Assembly (NCBI RefSeq): GCF_000208925.1
Contig: NW_001914870.1
Span: 6,351-70,350, forward strand
Length of the DNA stretch: 64,000 nt
Direction: 5' to 3'
From: Entamoeba histolytica HM-1:IMSS
Taxonomy: Eukaryota > Evosea > Mastigamoebida > Endamoebidae
Part shown: piece after piece, positions 1 to 9,745 of the stretch
Layout: each line of letters begins with the position of its first letter
Numbering within the stretch: the first letter of the stretch is position 1
The notes under the pieces: model-generated
Databases searched by the model: none
What the model was told of the DNA's origin: nothing
What the model saw: the letters and a program-made list of their open reading frames with translations, nothing else
Position numbers and translations under genes: made by a program

Positions 1-1
1 T

Positions 2-619
2 GATATGAGACAAGCAAATCCAATTCATGTATTAAAAGGTCATTCTCATTGGATTAATGGTATTAGTACATCTACTGAATATGTACTTAGACAAGGTGGT
101 TATGATCCATTAGAAAAAGACAAAGGAATTGATGGAGCAAAAAAAAGATTAGATAAAATAATGGGATGTGGTGGTGGTGAACGTTTAGTTTCTGCAAGTG
201 ATGATGGAACTTTATATATGTGGATGCCATTACAATCACAAAAACCAGTCCACAGACTTGTTGGACATTCAAGTCAAGTTATGTCATGTAAATTCTCCCC
301 TGATAGTAGAATTATAGCAAGTACTGGATGTGATAAAAATATGAGAATTTGGGATGGATTTACTGGGTCTTGTTTACATACATATAGAGGACATGTTCAA
401 ACAATTTATGGATGTGCATGGTCTCCAGACAGTAGAATGCTTGTAAGTGCAAGCAAAGATAGTACAGTCAAATTATGGAATGTTGTTCCAGGATGTCGTA
501 AATTAATGACAAATTTACCAGGTCATTTAGATGAAGTTTTTTCTATTGATTGGTCACTTGATGGTAGTTCTGTGGCAACAGCCTCGTATGATCATACTAT
601 TAAAATCTGGAGATATTAA
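2..619 (+). CDS. Notchless/Rsa4-like WD40 protein, 5' end cut by window
   Basis: The frame is open to the window edge, so the N-terminus (NLE domain and first WD repeats) is missing. About four C-terminal WD40 blades are visible, with GH...W/D dipeptides and the closing IWRY. The insert with TEYVLRQGGYDP followed by GGGERLVSASDDGT is typical of Notchless (NLE1/Rsa4). In the known family, Rsa4 acts with the AAA ATPase Rea1/midasin in maturation of pre-60S ribosomal particles in the nucleus. The gene converges with the coiled-coil gene at 719, with about 100 bp between the stops. Family assignment rests on motif recognition; the WD40 fold itself is secure. Confidence 0.85.
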   Translation, partial: DMRQANPIHVLKGHSHWINGISTSTEYVLRQGGYDPLEKDKGIDGAKKRLDKIMGCGGGERLVSASDDGTLYMWMPLQSQKPVHRLVGHSSQVMSCKFSPDSRIIASTGCDKNMRIWDGFTGSCLHTYRGHVQTIYGCAWSPDSRMLVSASKDSTVKLWNVVPGCRKLMTNLPGHLDEVFSIDWSLDGSSVATASYDHTIKIWRY

Positions 620-718
620 TAATTGATTGAATTTAGATTAGATTTTCATTTAAAAAAACCATAAAAATATAATAAAAAAAGAATTGATTCGAATTTAAAT
701 AAAGACACTCCCAAACAA

Positions 719-2167
719 TTACTTATTTGCGGCAGCAGCTCTTTTAGCCTTAAGCTCTTCAAGTTCCTTTTTCTTTCTTTCTAATTCAGCAGCTCTCTCT
801 GCTCTCAATCTTTCTCTTTCTTCTTTCTTCTTTTGAAGAGCTTCTTGTTGTTCCTTTAATTTTCTTTCTCTTTCTTCACGAGATTCAGTAGCTTGTTGTT
901 TTGGAGCAGCTTCCTCAACTATCTTTTCTGTTGAAGTTGTTTCAACTGGTTTTGTTTCTTCTTTAATTTCTTCTTTAGGAGTTTCTTCAGGTTTTGGTTG
1001 TTCAACTGCCTTTTTTACTTTTTTAACTTTTTTGACCTTTTTAACTTTCTTAACTTTTTTAACATTTGATTGAGTACTATCTTCATTAGTTGCTTTTTTA
1101 ACTTTTTTGACCTTTTTAACTTTCTTAACCTTTTTAACACCACCAGCTGCTGCTCCTTGCTTAAGAGCTTTTTCCATTTGTCTTTTCTTTTCTAAATATT
1201 GTTTTCTCATTTGTTGTAATTTCTCTGGATCGGCATTTGGATTTAAACGAAGTGCTTTCTCCATGAATGCACGCTCCTCTTCTTCTTCTTTTTGTCTTTG
1301 TGCTTTAGCTGCAGCAATAGAATTGTTGATTGATTCTTTTCTTCTTTTTTCAGCTTCTTGTTCAGCTTCAAAAGCAGCTCTTTCTTCTTCTTGTCTCTTT
1401 CTTTCTTTTTCTTCTCTTAATTTCTTTTGTTTTTCTCTTGCTTCTCTCATTGCCTTCTTACGTTCTTGGAGTTCTTTTTGTTCTTTTTCATAAAGTGCTT
1501 GTTCTTCTTGGGCTCTTTGTTCTTGTTTAATTCTAAGTTGTTCTCTTCTCTCGGCAATAGCTCTTTTCATTCTCTCAGCATGTTCTCTTTCTTCAGCCTC
1601 TTGTCGTTTGAACTCTTCTTCACGTTGTTTTTCTTCTTCTTCCATTCTTTCTTGGAGTTGTCTCTTTCTTTCAGCAACAGCTCTCTTAATTCTTTCTGCT
1701 TGTTCTCTTTCTTCTGCAGCAATTCTTTCAAATTCTTCTTGTCTCTTTTGTTCATCAAGTTCTAATCTTTGAGCTAATTGAGCCTTTCTTTCAGCAATAG
1801 CTCTCTTAATTCTTTCTGCTTGTTCTCTTTCTTCTGCAGCAATTCTTTCAAATTCAAGTCTTTCTTCTTCTTCTTTTTGTGCTCTTGCTGCAGCAACTTC
1901 TTGCTTTCTCTTAGCAATCTTTTCTTTTAACTTTTCATCATCTCCTTTCATAGCCTCAATCTCTGCTTCAAATTGTGCTTCAAGAGCTCTCATTTCTTCC
2001 TCCATTTGTCTCTTCATTTCTTCTTGTCTGGCTGCTGAGTCCGCTTCAAGTTGATCGTCTTCAACAATTTCATATTCTTCTTCTTCATCTCCTTCCTCTA
2101 CTTCGTCTTCGTACTCTTCATCTTCGTATTCATATTCTTCTTCATATTCTTCGTTCTCGTCAGCCAT
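719..2167 (-). CDS. Acidic/charged coiled-coil protein with 40-residue repeats and KKV arrays
   Basis: A 482-residue protein. Residues 1-45 are almost entirely Asp/Glu/Tyr. A long Glu/Arg/Ala/Gln helix follows, containing three tandem 40-residue repeats (core EEREQAERIKRAIAER). Two of them are nearly identical at DNA level, exactly 120 bp apart (1681 and 1801). Next come two arrays of repeated KKV separated by a Ser/Thr/Asn linker, a Pro/Glu/Thr-rich stretch and another charged helix. There is no signal peptide, membrane segment or enzyme motif. It resembles caldesmon or trichohyalin-like cytoskeletal proteins in composition only, so no function is assigned. A GAAC promoter element lies 26-33 bp upstream of the ATG. 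Confidence 0.85.
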   Translation of the reverse strand: MADENEEYEEEYEYEDEEYEDEVEEGDEEEEYEIVEDDQLEADSAARQEEMKRQMEEEMRALEAQFEAEIEAMKGDDEKLKEKIAKRKQEVAAARAQKEEEERLEFERIAAEEREQAERIKRAIAERKAQLAQRLELDEQKRQEEFERIAAEEREQAERIKRAVAERKRQLQERMEEEEKQREEEFKRQEAEEREHAERMKRAIAERREQLRIKQEQRAQEEQALYEKEQKELQERKKAMREAREKQKKLREEKERKRQEEERAAFEAEQEAEKRRKESINNSIAAAKAQRQKEEEEERAFMEKALRLNPNADPEKLQQMRKQYLEKKRQMEKALKQGAAAGGVKKVKKVKKVKKVKKATNEDSTQSNVKKVKKVKKVKKVKKVKKAVEQPKPEETPKEEIKEETKPVETTSTEKIVEEAAPKQQATESREERERKLKEQQEALQKKKEERERLRAERAAELERKKKELEELKAKRAAAANK

Positions 2168-2192
2168 ATTGTTTTACTCTTTGTCATTATAC

Positions 2193-2200
2193 AGTTCATT
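2193..2200 (-). promoter_or_regulatory. GAAC core promoter element (AATGAACT) upstream of the coiled-coil gene
   Basis: Read on the minus strand the bases are AATGAACT, the published Entamoeba GAAC element. It lies 26-33 bp before the ATG at 2167, the expected distance in genes with very short leaders. An AT-rich TTTAAA-containing block lies just upstream and may act as the TATA-like element. Confidence 0.55.
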
Positions 2201-4384
2201 TAAATTTAAAACTCCTTCTATTTTTAGCTTATATGTATTTCTTCTTAAATAGTTTACTAATCAAAAAATATGGTTTTTTTCCTTTTAATTAGTCTGAAAA
2301 AAATCAGCGTTCTCTTCTCGTTATTTGATCTCAAAAATAAACGTTTTGTATTTTTATAGTTTTTTATTATTTACAAGTGAACCTTGTTTTTCTCTTCTAG
2401 AACATGGTTTATCTTGATATTTTATTCGCCTTTTCATTGTCTTTACTAGATTTTCTTCATTTTTGATTTTTTTTTCCTGTTTGTCTAAATAACAAACTCT
2501 TTCTCTCCTTTCTTCCTGATAACAAAAATCTTCATAAAACTTGTTTATTCTTTCTTATAAACCTCAAAAAGGTGACTCTCTTATTTAAAATATAACATTT
2601 GTTAAATATATGGGTTTTAGTATAGTGCCTTATTAATGAGTAATTTGATTTGAGTCCCAAACAGTCTCAAATAAAAAATGATTGAAACCAAATAATAAGG
2701 TTATTCATTATAGTTGTTTATTTTTCTTTTACAAGTAAAAATTTTTTTATTAAACTAACAAACACTAATATGATGTTTTAAAGAAAATTTCCTACTTCTT
2801 ATACTTGACTTCTAAATGAAAGAACAAACTTATTTATTTGATTTGAAGTTAAAAGTTATTAATAGTTATATTTTTTTTCTTAGACATATCTTCGACAACT
2901 CGTTTTTTTAAGTCTATTTAGATTTAATTATTAGTGTATTGAACCACCTTTTTTGTTACTATTAGTTGAAATAATTCACTGTATAATATTCTGTATAGTA
3001 TTATCTTCATTTTTTGTATTTTTAATGTTTTTTTCATTAATAAGAAATAGCTTCTTATTATTAATATTGCTTTTATTTATTTGTTTTTAATATTCATTTG
3101 GTTTCATTCACTCATTATCACACTAATTTATAAATGATTGTTGTTCTTCGTGTTATTCTTTTTCTAGATTTATCAGTAATAGATTATGATATTTAACAAA
3201 CATCTTATAAATTAAGAAATTTGGCTATAATCATTTATTCTTAGAAAAAAATATTATCATTGATATTTTATTAAAGATTTTGGTTATGTTTCATCTTAGT
3301 ATTGTAACCTTCATATCCAAGACAAGCAGGAACTAATATTTATAAACATAATATCATTTTTGACTCTTAAATTCATCATTATTTGTAAACATCTTTTAAA
3401 TAATATAACAATAAATAATATTGATTCTTTTTTTTTTCATTCATTTTTTTTCGTTTTTATTAATTTTTGGTAGATTTTTAGCACTAAGCGTCATACATTA
3501 TTAACCTCTTTTTAATTTCAAATTTAAAGAAACATTCAATGGTTATTTATAAATTCAAAATCTTTGTTTTGTATCAATTTTCAATTGATAAACTATAATT
3601 TTTAATTTTTAATTTAAAGGTATATAACTAAAACAATGAATCTAGTTAATTTAGATGATAAAGAATAAGATATTTTGTTTAAACCATTCAAATACAATAC
3701 AAAATTAGTTAAACAAAGAAGATAAAAAAGAAAGGAAAAGATGAATAAAAATCCAAAAGAAAGAATGAACAAAGGATAAATAGTGTATTGCTTCTGTGTT
3801 TCTGTCTTCTTTATTTACAATACTTTCTGTTGCATTTGTAATTACAATAGTCAATATGAAAATAATCATTCGATGTTTTGTTTCAACTCTTCTCTTTAAA
3901 TACATCTCTTCTTTTTTATATTATTATCATTTACATTCATTTTCTTTCATAATGACTCAATCATTTCATTATTCAATTCATCATAATGTTGTATAATTGT
4001 AAATTTCAAATCAATAATAAATAGAATGGATGATTGAAATAATACTCAATTCATTTTCGACAATCAAATAATAAATGAATAAATATTGAATATAATAAAA
4101 CATAAACAATAACATTGATATTGATATTGAATGAATAATAATTTAAATAATAATCCAAACCAATGTCATTTTAAGAATATACTCATTACAATATCATTTA
4201 TTCAAGTTCAATGTTTGAAGAAGTGTTTAATACTAAACACCACAAAAGAAATATAATAAATAGAAGAAACTATAAATGAATAATATCGAAAAAGAAGAAT
4301 GACAATACATGACGAAGGATAAGTTGAATAAATAACAACATCCCAATGGTGTTTAAGAATAATGAAGAATGCAAAATGATATTG
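2201..4384. other. Gene-poor AT-rich stretch
   Basis: No convincing gene was found here. A possible dead gene begins at 3636-3639 with an ATG preceded by a TATATAA-like block, but it meets a TAA after ten codons. The same frame carries further TAA codons to about 3897. No tRNA-like or rRNA-like sequence was recognised. Confidence 0.5.
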
Positions 4385-7300
4385 TCATAATAACAAAAGA
4401 AGAATGTAAAGAAAGAGAGAAAGAATGTTGAAAAGCAGAAAAGAAAAATAAAATGATGATAAAATAATCAATAAACAAAGTAAGAACAAGAAATAAGATA
4501 AAAAGAAAAGAATATATTTGATGAAGTTAATAAAAGAAGCATTACAAGAAAAGATTAATATGAATGAATAAAGAATTGGAAAAGAAGAGAAAATGTGATA
4601 CAGAGATAAAGAAACAAAAAAAGAAAATAAGAAGAAAGAATACATTGAAATAAATAGCAATAAGAAAAGAAAGATAATATTAACACCAATATCATAATAA
4701 ACAAATGACATGATTGATGAAAGAGTGAAAAATTGAATGAAATATACAAAAGAGTCAAATATATTACATTTAAAAAGACAAAACATATAATGTATTAATA
4801 ATATAATAACAGTTAAATAATTGATAAAATAAATAGAAATAAAGAAAATAGAAATAACAGGAATGATATGAAAAAAAAAACAAATTAATATGAACAAAAA
4901 ACAAATATACAAGAAGAAACACAGAAATAAACATATAAAACAACAGACATAATTAACAGAACTGAGTAAAAATAAATAGAACAAGAAACAAGAGTGAGAT
5001 AGTTAGAACTGATGAGTATGAAGCAACAGAAACGAAACAACAATCGTTGATGAAATTGAAGTAAACAGCAAAGAAACAAACAATGATAACTCATAATTTG
5101 AATATTAACACGAAATCTATTTATATATAAACAAATAACAGAAGAAATAAACAAAGAAATAAAATATGAAAGAGATTCACCACTTGACTATATGAACAAA
5201 ATAATAAACTAAGAAACAAGGTGTGATGACATTATGTCATAAACAAAAGAAAATAAGTATAAATAGATAAAACAGTAGAAATAAAGAAAAATAAAATACA
5301 GACAAATAAAACAACATAAACGGCAACGAAAAAAGCAAATAATTGAAAAAGAAGAGAATGAATGATATAAAAGAATAAAAAGAAAGTAAGAAGTAGAAGA
5401 AGATGAAGATGAAGAAAGAATAAAAGTAGAAAGGAGAGAATATAAAAAGAAAGAAGATAAAGTGTAATAAAACAAAAGAGATGATAAAAGAAGAAAAGAA
5501 AGAAAAAAAAAGGATGCAAATTTTATTGAAACAAATAAAAAAAGCGCAATAAAAAAAGCGCAAAATTTAATGATGCAAAATATTTAGCAACATTTTTATT
5601 GATGCAAAATATTTTGAAATAAAAATAAATCATCATTTGATATTATTATATTTGATAATAATTTATATTATATATTAAATACATCATATTTCTTTATTAT
5701 TTATCTTTCTTTTTATTATTTCATCTATTCAATCATTCATTTATTCATTTATTATTTATATTTCATTTATTAAATAAAATGAAAATGAAATTGTAAAATA
5801 TCAATTAATTAAATATTCATGAATAATAATTTATTAATATTTAATAATTGAAATAACAAATAATAAAGTAACAATAATGATATATTCAATATATTCTTTA
5901 TTTGATTTGTTCAATATTAGATTATTCTATTTCATTGTCATTTCATTGTCTTCATTATTTTATTTCATTATTTCATATTCATTTATTATTTTTTAAAATC
6001 AAATAAACAATAATATTGATATTCATTCATCATATTCATTTAATATAATAAATATACACAACATTTCAGAATAAATAACGAATATTTAACATTGAAAATA
6101 TTGATTTATTCAATATTTTGTTCAACATAAAATCAATAAAACATATATTTTGATAATACACAAATGAAATAATAATGAAATATACAATACTCAAGAATTA
6201 ATAAAAAAGAAATAAAAAGAATAAATGAATATAAAATTGATAAATAATAGAAGAAAGAAATAGAAAAACAACGAAAAACAAATAATATAAAAAGAAGAGA
6301 AAGATATAAAAGAATAAAAAGAAAGTAGAAGAAGAATATAAAAATAATAAATCACAAAGAGGTAATAAAAGAATGAAATAAAAAGTGTGTTTTTAATGTA
6401 AAAATTAGAAATATTCAATAAAAGTGTCTAATTTAATGATGTAAAATGATTAATATTATTTTATTATTGAAAAATATTTTACTCTTTTTTATGTTTATTA
6501 TTTATATGTATAACTTCATCATGATGTTTATTATATATTCAATCATATGTGTTATGTTATTATAATATATAATAAGTGATAAAATATAAATGAAAATGAT
6601 ATGAATATATAACATAGATTGAATATAGAAAAACAAAAGAATAATAAGAATAAATGATAAATAAATATAGAAATGATAATCAATGATATAATAATAAAAT
6701 CAAATTATAAAATATAAAATTAATATTAATATAAAACAAAAGAGAATAAATATAAAATGAGAGTAAATATAAATGATAATAATATAAAAATGATAAAAAT
6801 GAATAAACAAATACATCTAAATATAAAAGAATAACAATAAGAAAATCTAAATAATATAAACATAAAAAACATAAAATAAGAAGAATACAATGATATAATA
6901 ATATATAGATAATAAGAATAATACAATGATACATAATATAAACAGAGAAATAAATATATAAAAATACGATAGATAAATAACATAATAATCAAAAGAATAA
7001 AAAGAATAAAAATAAATATGAATAATCAAATAATCTATTTCATTAATATTTCATACAAAATATAAATGATTATAAAATATAAACATAAATATTTACATAT
7101 TCTGTATTTTTTTTTATTTTTTTATTTTTATTTTTTTTAGGAGCAAAATATAATAAAGTGGAAAATTCTAATGATGCAAAATATTTTGCATCTTTTTTCT
7201 TTTTTATAAATTATTTAGCTGCATTTTTTCTTTGCTAATTTTCGTACCCCAACATAAACAAAAAGAAATAAAAATAAAGAAGTTGAAAAAGAAATAAAGA

Positions 7301-8340
7301 ATATAAAATAAGAAGAATAAAAAGAAACACAGAAAAATAGAAGAGATAAACTAGAATAATATAATATCGACAACAAGAAAGACAATGAATTAGAACAACA
7401 TGAATAGCATATGATCATCTCAAACCAGTATAACAAAATAAAACATAATTATGAGTCAATAGCAGGAAATAAATGAAGAAAGTTGAATAAATGAAGAAAA
7501 GAACAAAGTATGAAATAAGGTTTAAAATAGAAACGAGTAATTAATATATGAGAATAATAGAAATAAAAGAATAAGAGTCATAGAATAAAAAGAAATACCT
7601 GAAAGAGACAAATCATACAATATTCAAATAGTATTAATGAAACGAAATAGAAATAAATGTTCAATCACAATGATAAAACAATTGAACAAATAAAGAAGAG
7701 AAAAACAAAAAAGAATATAAGAGAAAACAGAAAAATGATAGAAGAGATGATAGAAGAATAACACAATAAGAAAGGGATGAAGACATAATGAAATAAGAAG
7801 AAAAAAGAAAGAATAAAAACATAAAGAATAAAAGTAAATTAAATAATTTAGATACAATAGTATATAATAATAAAAGAAAATAAATAAATGTGTAAGAAAT
7901 ATAGAAAATGAAAAAATATAATAGTATATGAAGAGGTACAATAATGCACAAAACTACAGGATATTGTATGGATAGGTTTTATTTTAAATTTGTTAGCTTC
8001 ATATATTAGAAATAAATGAACAATAAATATTAAACAATGAAGCAAATAACAAAATAAAAGTAATGAAGAGATTCACATGTGTCAAACTCAAAAATTGATA
8101 ATTTGAAACATAATAGTACAAAGATAAGTAATAGAAATAAAATTAGTATAAAGAGAGAATGTATGAATAATATGATAATTCGAATACATGATAATAAAAT
8201 GATAAATAATACATTAAACAAGAAGATATGAATGAAACATGAAATAATAGAAACATGAAAAGAATGATTGATAAAACTAAACACATGCATAGTGAATAAA
8301 TAAGAAATAAAACAACATAGTTTTAATCAATTCAATAAAT
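4385..8340 (+). repeat. Purine-skewed, internally repetitive tract; probable decayed K/E/N-rich coding sequence
   Basis: For nearly 4 kb, apart from an AT-balanced break around 5640-6180 and parts of 6420-7140, the plus strand is mostly A and G. Read on the plus strand in any one frame it gives Lys/Glu/Asn-rich blocks broken by frequent TAA and TGA. The minus strand gives only Phe/Leu/Ser/Ile-rich frames that look like composition artefacts. Diverged copies are visible: 5325-5400 resembles 6270-6345 (shared AAGAAGAGAA...GATATAAAAGAATAAAAAGAAAGTA). A short motif close to TTTAATGATGCAAAATATTTT recurs at 5566, 5598, 6433 and 7169. I do not recognise the element. An old Entamoeba dispersed repeat (ERE-like) or a decayed coiled-coil gene family are both possible. 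Confidence 0.5.
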
Positions 8341-8386
8341 GATAAATGTATTGAAATACATTTAATGAAAACAAAAAAATAATAAT

Positions 8387-9595
8387 CAATTATTTAAGTG
8401 TTAATAGAACTTGTTTCTATTGTTCCTGACTCATTGGAGAAGAAATCAATCGCTGATTATTGGTCTATTATCTAATGGAGCTTGTCTTATTGTCATTGAA
8501 CCAATGTTTCATGACATCCATCACGTTATTTATTACAAGGTTTTTGATTTCTTTAATGATGTTAATCTTATTTTTATTTCTTTAATTAATCTATTACTTT
8601 CTCTGTTTACTAATCCATTTATTGAAATTACTACTGGAATTATTTTGTCATTTATAATTTCTCTATTTTCTTCCTTATTCTAATTTTCTTGTTAGAATCA
8701 AACATGATTTTATTTGTATTGATTCTGATTATTTCTTCCTTATTAAATTTAATTCTTTATTCATTGTCATCATATATTTTAGGTATTTTATTCTTTCTAG
8801 TGATTTGACTTTTATTCCTTCTTCATCATGTTCTTTTAATTTCATGATGCACTTTATTCTCTACAATTTTCTTCCCTTGACCAAATCTTCTAGTCTATTT
8901 ATTTTCTTTAGGATTTCTTTTATTTCATCATTTTTATCTCTTATTATTTTATTTTGGAGATAGAGGTGCATAACCATTGAAATCCTCTTCATATCATCTT
9001 GCAGATAATGCATTCTGCTTCCTGACCATATCCATCTATTATTAATTTCCATTATTAATCGGTCAGTTTCTTTTCTTTGAAAGTAGTAATTAATGTTTGT
9101 ACATTTTTCTATTTTCATTTCTTTTACTTTATTGATGAGAGTTTTAAGATATTCTTCATCAATTTCTGTAGAGTTATTCTTTAATATGATGTTTTTTATT
9201 ATTGAATTACTCTCTACTCTTCCTTCTATTATATCATTTACTTTCATTTTAATGTATTGTTTAATATTTTCTTTTATTTTATGTGATATTTTAATATATT
9301 TAATATATTCATTTTCATTATTGACATTGATATTTATTGCTTTTATTATACTTTCTATTTGTTCCCATCTTAATTTCTTATATAATTTCTTATTTAACCA
9401 ATTAATTGCAAAACAATACAACACTTCAATTAAAATTCTATTTCTTTGGTTTGTTGTATTTCTTCTTGTATTTTCATTCTGTTTTTTGACAATCATTGCT
9501 TTGTTTTTCTCTTCGATTTCCACTACTGTCTTTTTCATAGGAGTAGTTTCGTTCATCTTCATCATTCTTGACGGTATTCTCATTACTGGCTGGAG
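8387..9595 (-). mobile_element. Internally deleted, 5'-truncated remnant of an EhLINE1-type R4-like retrotransposon
   Basis: The 3' end (8387-8670) matches the 3' end of the full-length copy at 42332, including the CTATTGTTCCTG tail and the CATGACATCCATCA block. From about 8672 the match jumps to sequence equivalent to 44824 onward, so roughly 2.2 kb with the whole reverse transcriptase and most of the endonuclease is missing. The match ends near 9595 within the end of ORF1. Many substitutions separate it from the two copies at 37.6 and 42.3 kb, so it is older. In this remnant the end of ORF1 and start of ORF2 are in one continuous frame. Confidence 0.85.
8861..9595 (-). pseudogene. LINE ORF1-ORF2 junction fragment in one open frame
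   Basis: The minus-strand frame runs without a stop from the host flank near 9745 through the last part of ORF1 (KMNETTPMKKTVVEIEEKNK) into the first part of ORF2 (LNKKLYKKLRWEQIE..., NRWIWSGSRM, LEDLVKGRK). It stops at 8861. In both full-length copies the same stretch is interrupted by a TAA after ORF1 and by 1-nt differences. No start codon or catalytic domain belongs to the element here, so it is a relic and not a gene. Confidence 0.75.
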
Positions 9596-9745
9596 AAATG
9601 TAAAAGAATAAATAAACATAAAAAGAGTATTACTGGATATTATAAAGAAAAATAAAAAATATTTTGATAAAATAGATATTTTAATTATAGCAATATAATA
9701 ATTGAAACGGTTATATTTGAAATAATACATTTTATTGTACTGCAT

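Noticed and set aside
1107..1765. Plus-strand frames opposite the coiled-coil gene
   Set aside because: They are shadows of Glu/Lys/Arg codons read from the other strand. The minus-strand gene is continuous with repeats and a promoter element.
4385..5563. Long minus-strand frames rich in Phe, Leu, Ser and Ile (up to 199 codons)
   Set aside because: They are the complement of purine-rich DNA. Several overlapping frames are open at once with the same composition, and none has a membrane-protein pattern with loops and charges.
6191..8290. Further minus-strand hydrophobic frames
   Set aside because: Same reason: composition artefacts of the purine-skewed tract.
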